From Euperipatoides rowelli (taxonomy: Eukaryota; Onychophora; Udeonychophora; Euonychophora; Peripatopsidae), in the NCBI GenBank assembly GCA_003024985.2, contig PXIH01S0052672.1: a stretch of 11,475 bases of DNA; one strand, written 5' to 3'. The notes below the pieces were generated by a model, which saw nothing but the letters and a program-made list of their open reading frames with translations, ran no database searches and was not told the DNA's origin. Of this stretch, positions 8,389 to 11,475 are shown one piece after another; positions within the stretch are counted from its first letter, which is position 1, and every line of letters starts with the position of its first letter. Position numbers and translations under genes: made by a program.

Positions 8389-8698
8389 GAACATTCGTTC
8401 ACTGTCAACACTGCTCGGAGGTGTGGGAAGATATTTCATAGCCAACACTTCTAGTTTGGAATAAACTGTTATGATTTTTTAACCAAATGAGTGGATCATC
8501 CTTTCTAGTCACTGTGTGCTTGGTGTTGTGTAACAAGTAATCGTTAGCGTTCAATGCAACTTCTATTGGCCTGAACATTACTTTCAGGGTCTGAGGTGAT
8601 GGTGCCTGCCTAGTTGCCTCAAAACAGTCACAAAATACCCCAGCCTCATCTGTTCGCTTCTTCTTGGCAGAGGTATGAGTGGATTCTTCTTCTTCATC
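8389..8698 (-). pseudogene. hAT transposase C-terminal (hATC dimerisation) exon, frameshifted
   Basis: The minus-strand frame starts in phase at 8698, directly after an AAGCAG splice-acceptor-like sequence. It encodes an acidic then basic stretch (DEEEESTHTSAKKKR), then an EVALNANDYL segment and RKDDPLIWLKNHNSLF. These match the hATC block whose family pattern is E-V..Y, then DPL-WWK. A frameshift near 8446-8460 moves the continuation to another frame, where 8389-8445 reads LAMKYLPTPPSSVDSERMF, the highly conserved LA..YL..P.SS..SER.F motif. The original frame ends at a stop at 8405-8407. After SERMF the expected serine-threonine-alanine-glycine continuation is missing, which suggests a deletion edge near 8388. 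The family role is transposase dimerisation in the nucleus. Here it is non-functional. Confidence 0.85.
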
Positions 8699-8759
8699 CT
8701 GCTTAATTAAAATGTTCAAATATGTTAAAAAAATGTTCTAATATAGCCTGATTTAGCCT

Positions 8760-8894
8760 TCAGCAAGTATATAGCTTATAATGTGCTCTCTGATTGGAAA
8801 GCACTTCTTGAATTTGAACCTCCTTTTCCACAGCATATGATCTCATCAATTGAAATGTCTCTCTATCTCTCTTCTCTGGGACATAAACATATTA
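8760..8894 (-). pseudogene. Possible upstream transposase exon remnant
   Basis: A minus-strand frame without stops lies upstream of the hATC exon and encodes a charged, helix-like segment with EKRDRETFQLMRSYAVEKE. A TTTATGTCCCAG acceptor-like sequence precedes it (about 8874-8885), and the frame ends at TGA (8760-8762). Composition suggests former coding sequence, and its place inside the hAT fits. I recognise no hAT motif in it, and no good splice donor is visible, so this may be chance. Confidence 0.25.
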
Positions 8895-9238
8895 AAACTT
8901 TTTGTTTAACCTATATAGCCTAATATAAAATTGACTAATTATGTAGTCTAGAAACATGTTTTTCTTTTGGATAAGGGTAGGAATTAAAATGAGTGTATTC
9001 AATAAAATAAATCAAGTAGACTAATTTTTATACCAGTGAAGTCTTTTTTTTTATATGTGATATAGCCTACTGTAATTATAGTTCAGGCATCAAAATTATT
9101 CCTTGAAATAAAAACAGTAGCAATAAATTAATAGATTTCATTAACTTTAGCTGCAATAGGCCTAAATAAATATTTTAGAGAAATAATTGAAATGAGTGGA
9201 ATGGTATGGTTTGATAAGTTAAACAATTAAAACGTGAG

Positions 9239-9323
9239 TAATCGGCCGATTAATCGGTAATCGGCCGATTATAATTGGCCGATTAATCGGTAACCGGCCA
9301 ATTATCTTATCGGTCCATCCCTA
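9239..9323. repeat. Right subterminal repeat array of the hAT
   Basis: Repeated TAATCGGCCGATTA and TAATCGGTAA words, mirroring the left array, run up to the terminal CGGTCCATCCCTA. The right array has more copies than the left, and asymmetry between ends is usual in this family. Confidence 0.8.
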
Positions 9324-9331
9324 TAAAAAAG

Positions 9332-9385
9332 GCAATACGTAAATATTGTGGAAAAACAGATCATTTGAAATAAATTATGTTGTGT
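9332..9385 (+). repeat. Right part of the duplicated flank, interrupted by the hAT
   Basis: This continues 7979-8007 after the hAT: GGCAATACGTAAATATTG, followed by a GAAAAA tract and ATTTGAAATAAA. It matches 9552-9600. The right boundary is where similarity fades. Confidence 0.6.
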
Positions 9386-9520
9386 TGTAATGTCATGTAT
9401 TATTCTGTACAGGCTCTGTGTAGCTGGGTTCAAGCTGTAGTGTGTCGTCCATAACCTGGTTGGTATATACCGGGAGTTGATTACCCTCATGGGTATGGCA
9501 GTATTACTGACCGATACGAT

Positions 9521-9602
9521 GCAAGAATTTGGGGAGAGGGCAATAAAATAAGGCAATAGGTAAATATTGAGAGAAAAAAAACCCCATTATTTGCAATAAA
9601 AT
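9521..9602 (+). repeat. Uninterrupted paralogue of the hAT insertion site
   Basis: Reads GAATTTGGGGAGAGGGCAAT, then AAAATAAGGCAATAGGTAA and ATATTGAGAG. It corresponds to joining 7979-8007 directly to 9332-9385 with a single copy of the TAAAAAAG target (here TAAAATAAG). It therefore shows the arrangement before hAT insertion. It lies in direct orientation about 200 bp after the interrupted copy. Confidence 0.65.
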
Positions 9603-10174
9603 ATAGGCTGTAATTGAATTTGATTTATTTATTATAAAGTCGTATTTTAAAAAGCTGTTACCATTGGAAACTTAGACTACACATTTTCTAGGGTGGTGGA
9701 TGCTTTGCTGGGTTCATCTAGTACAGTGTTTCCCCCAATAGGGTAATTTTACCCCTTGAGAAGCGTCTGTAGGACACTTTAAATTTTTTTTTTTTTTTTC
9801 AAATATCAAAAAAATCGAAGAAAAATTTAACATTAAGATGTTCAAACATCACGTTTTCTTCTTAATATTGTTTTGCAACTGAGAGCATGTGTTAGAAATA
9901 TCGAAACAATGAACTATATTGTCTTTTTTAATGGGACTGTAATATTTTTCTAGATTAGGGTACTTGGGATCAGTTTTATGAAACCAAGGGGGCGGTAGAT
10001 TGAGAAAATTTATGAACAAACTGATTCAAAAGCAACCAATTTTTTTCCTTTCAAATGCTTTCAATACACAAGTTTCTCATTATTCTGTCAGTAGCCTACT
10101 TCTGACCTTTTTGAATCTGGATTTTTTAAAAAAAAATTTTTTTTTAAAGATTTCACTAATAATTACAAAAAAAA
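9603..10174. other. Gene-free AT-rich stretch
   Basis: Contains T/A homopolymer tracts (about 9785-9800 and 10126-10150) and a CAGTGTTTCCC word at 9724. No coding or RNA gene was supported. Confidence 0.45.
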
Positions 10175-10182
10175 AAATTCAA

Positions 10183-10416
10183 GGTCAGATTCCGTTATCT
10201 GCCCACCAATATGGCTGACAGTTGAAATTATCTAGATTGGCATTCAGTAAAAGATTACTTCACCTCTAGATTTCAGGGTTACGGTAAGGTTAGGGCTGTA
10301 AATAAAGTGCACTAAAATCGCTGAGAAAAAATACTAATTCCACATGCTACTACGTTTTAGTTGTCACGTGACTCCTAACGCTAATTATGTTGGTGGGCAG
10401 ATAATGGAATCTGACC
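10183..10416 (+). mobile_element. GGTCAG MITE, copy 1 (full length, 234 bp)
   Basis: The terminal inverted repeats are about 30 bp. The left end reads GGTCAGATTCCGTTATCTGC then CCACCAATAT, and the right end, reversed, differs at only two of 30 positions. The flanks are AAATTCAA (10175-10182) and AAATTAAA (10417-10424), an 8-bp target duplication with one mismatch. An 8-bp duplication fits hAT or P superfamilies, but the terminal sequence does not decide. There is no coding frame. The core contains TACGGTAAGGTTAGGGCTGT and TTGTCACGTGACTCCTAACG, which are shared with the other copies in the window. Confidence 0.88.
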
Positions 10417-10769
10417 AAATTAAATCGTTCTTGAATATTAATAATCTGCTTGCTCCTGTAATTCTGCCAGGCACAATACAGATATTTCACATGGATTGTA
10501 AATTATTTGTATTTAAAAAATGTCTTAGTTGTTTACATATTAGTAGTTGCTACAGTTGCGGAAAAGTTTGGAATGGAGAATATCATCTTAAAATATAGGC
10601 CGATTAAAATTTGGATAGGTAAATTTGTCAACTAAAGTCTGCCCTACAAATATGCAGTGCTTTTTTTTTTCCTTGAGGCATAAGGACCTGAAGATAGAAA
10701 GGACCTCAACCTTTATGAAAAAGGTTATTTTATTTTATTGAAATACTGTAGGTGTAGATGATATTTATT
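10417..10769. other. 353-bp spacer between inverted MITE copies
   Basis: A short open frame runs from the first MITE into this spacer, but it has no recognisable motif and begins inside the transposon, so it is not called as a gene. An A/T-rich patch and TTTTTTTTTTCC occur near 10660. Confidence 0.45.
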
Positions 10770-11016
10770 GGTCAGATTCTGTTATCTATCCACCAACATA
10801 ATTGTTAGGAGTTGCGTGACAATTGAAATGTAGTAGCGAATGGAATTGGTATTTTTTCTCGCTGATTTTAGTATAATTTCTTTACAGCCCTAACCTTACC
10901 GCAACCCTGAACCCTAGGATAATCTAGGGGTGAATTAATCTTTTGTTGGGCACCGATCTAGATGATTTCAACTTACTACCGTCGGCCATATTGGTGGGCA
11001 GATACAGAATCTGACC
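10770..11016 (-). mobile_element. GGTCAG MITE, copy 2 (full length, 247 bp, inverted)
   Basis: Same family as 10183-10416 but in opposite orientation. Its left end (CCACCAACATAATTGTTAGG) matches the right end of copy 1, and its right end (GGCCATATTGGTGGGCAG) matches the left end of copy 1. Terminal repeats are about 29-30 bp with one 1-base gap. The flanks share TATTTAT (10762-10768 and 11018-11024), each one base away from the terminal repeat, so the target duplication is recognisable but slightly altered. There is no coding frame. Confidence 0.87.
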
Positions 11017-11148
11017 GTATTTATCTTTAACACATTTTGAACCCAACTACAATTCCTTAGGGTAAATCAGTGTTTCCCAATTAAATTTGGCCATGTAATC
11101 CTTTCAAGTGTGTTGTTAAGTTTGTGGAACCCAATCCTTAAGCTTCAG

Positions 11149-11475
11149 CCACATTATGGTTCCAATAACACTTGTTTAAGTTCTTGTGTACTACCCCAGA
11201 ATATCTTCTGTGTTGTTTTAGCTTCTGCAGTAAGGTACACATTGCTGTACTTACAAACCATCAATATGGCTCCCCTAGCATTGTTTAAGTTCTCATGCCT
11301 TGCCCTAGAATATCTTCTCTGAACTGTTTTAGCTTCTGCAGTCAGGTATACATTGCTGTACTTACCATCCATCAATATGGCTCTACTAGCACTTGTTTAA
11401 GTTCTCGTGCACTGCCCCAGAATATCTTCTCTGAACTCCTTTAGCTTCTGCAGTCAGGTACACATTGCTGTACTT
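11149..11475. repeat. Minisatellite, unit about 110 bp, at least three copies
   Basis: Units start at about 11170 (109 bp), 11279 (111 bp) and 11390 (at least 86 bp, cut by the window end), and a shorter decayed piece precedes them from about 11149. Conserved words are CTTGTTTAAGTTCT, CAGAATATCTTCT, TTTTAGCTTCTGCAGT, ACATTGCTGTACTT and ATCAATATGGCTC. Unit lengths are not multiples of three and the third unit has stops on the minus strand. The repeated KYSNVYLTAEAKT peptide seen there therefore follows from tandem duplication and is weak evidence for a repeat protein. The array probably continues beyond the window. Confidence 0.85.

Larger units (their letters stand above)
8008..9323 (-). mobile_element. 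hAT-family DNA transposon, decayed, 1316 bp
   Basis: The ends are TAGAGATGGGCCGAT on the left and, as reverse complement, TAGGGATGGACCGAT on the right (13 of 15 match). A perfect 8-bp duplication, TAAAAAAG, flanks the element at 8000-8007 and 9324-9331, the length expected for hAT insertion. Both ends carry CG-rich subterminal palindromes of the AATCGGCCGATTA type. Inside, on the minus strand, is a remnant of the transposase C-terminus; the catalytic core and DNA-binding domains are not detectable. The length is far below that of a complete hAT (usually 2.5-5 kb), so this is an internal-deletion derivative. The strand given is that of the transposase remnant. Confidence 0.93.

Noticed and set aside
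9302-9556. Minus-strand open frame of 84 codons
   Set aside because: It starts in a duplicated flank and ends in the hAT terminal repeat; no domain or coding signal.
10344-10598. Plus-strand open frame of 84 codons with several Cys residues
   Set aside because: It begins inside a MITE and crosses its boundary; the Cys spacing does not form a recognisable finger and there is no promoter or splice evidence.
9724-11078. CAGTGTTTCCC words at 9724 and 11068 as ends of one transposon
   Set aside because: Both point the same way, so they cannot be inverted termini of one element. No partner GGGAAACACTG was found.
11154-11375. Possible tandem-repeat protein (KYSNVYLTAEAKT repeated)
   Set aside because: Unit lengths vary between 109 and 111 bp and the next unit has stops, so the frame is not kept. 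A minisatellite explains the pattern.

Overview
This window contains no recognisable host gene. It is AT-rich (about two thirds A+T by eye), eukaryotic and almost certainly animal, and it is filled with old, broken and nested transposable elements. The animal assignment rests on an apurinic-endonuclease LINE with a reverse transcriptase of CR1/L2/Jockey/I-like type, two hAT-type DNA transposons, small inverted-repeat elements (MITEs) and a minisatellite. The species cannot be named from this. CpG is sparse except inside the hAT subterminal repeats. No rRNA, tRNA, CRISPR array or bacterial-style operon was found.

Layout. 12-147 is a diverged copy of a dispersed repeat. 600-707 holds a short duplication. 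921 to about 4200 is one LINE on the minus strand, nearly complete in structure: N-terminal basic region, endonuclease, reverse transcriptase, C-terminal region, AATAAA and a (TAA)5 tail. Frameshifts and stops have killed it. 4262-5487 is anonymous AT-rich DNA. 5500-6275 is a second copy of the repeat seen at 12-147, split by a 570-bp non-autonomous hAT-like element (5620-6189). 6276-7664 is mostly anonymous, with one possible orphan hAT end at 7174. 7665-7735 is an isolated 71-bp fragment of the MITE family described below. 8008-9323 is a 1316-bp hAT element with perfect 8-bp target duplications, CG-rich subterminal palindromes and a decayed C-terminal transposase exon on the minus strand. 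9521-9602 is a paralogous copy of the sequence that this hAT interrupted. 10183-10416 and 10770-11016 are two full-length copies of one MITE in opposite orientation. 11149-11475 is a tandem array with a unit of about 110 bp that runs off the end of the window.

Nothing here works together as a pathway. The value of the window is a readable insertion history: two hAT insertions can each be checked against an uninterrupted relative inside the same window, and one dispersed repeat family occurs in full, interrupted and fragmentary forms. A short word, TAGGCTA/TAGCCTA, is also clearly over-represented. I found no convincing evidence of a new biological system.
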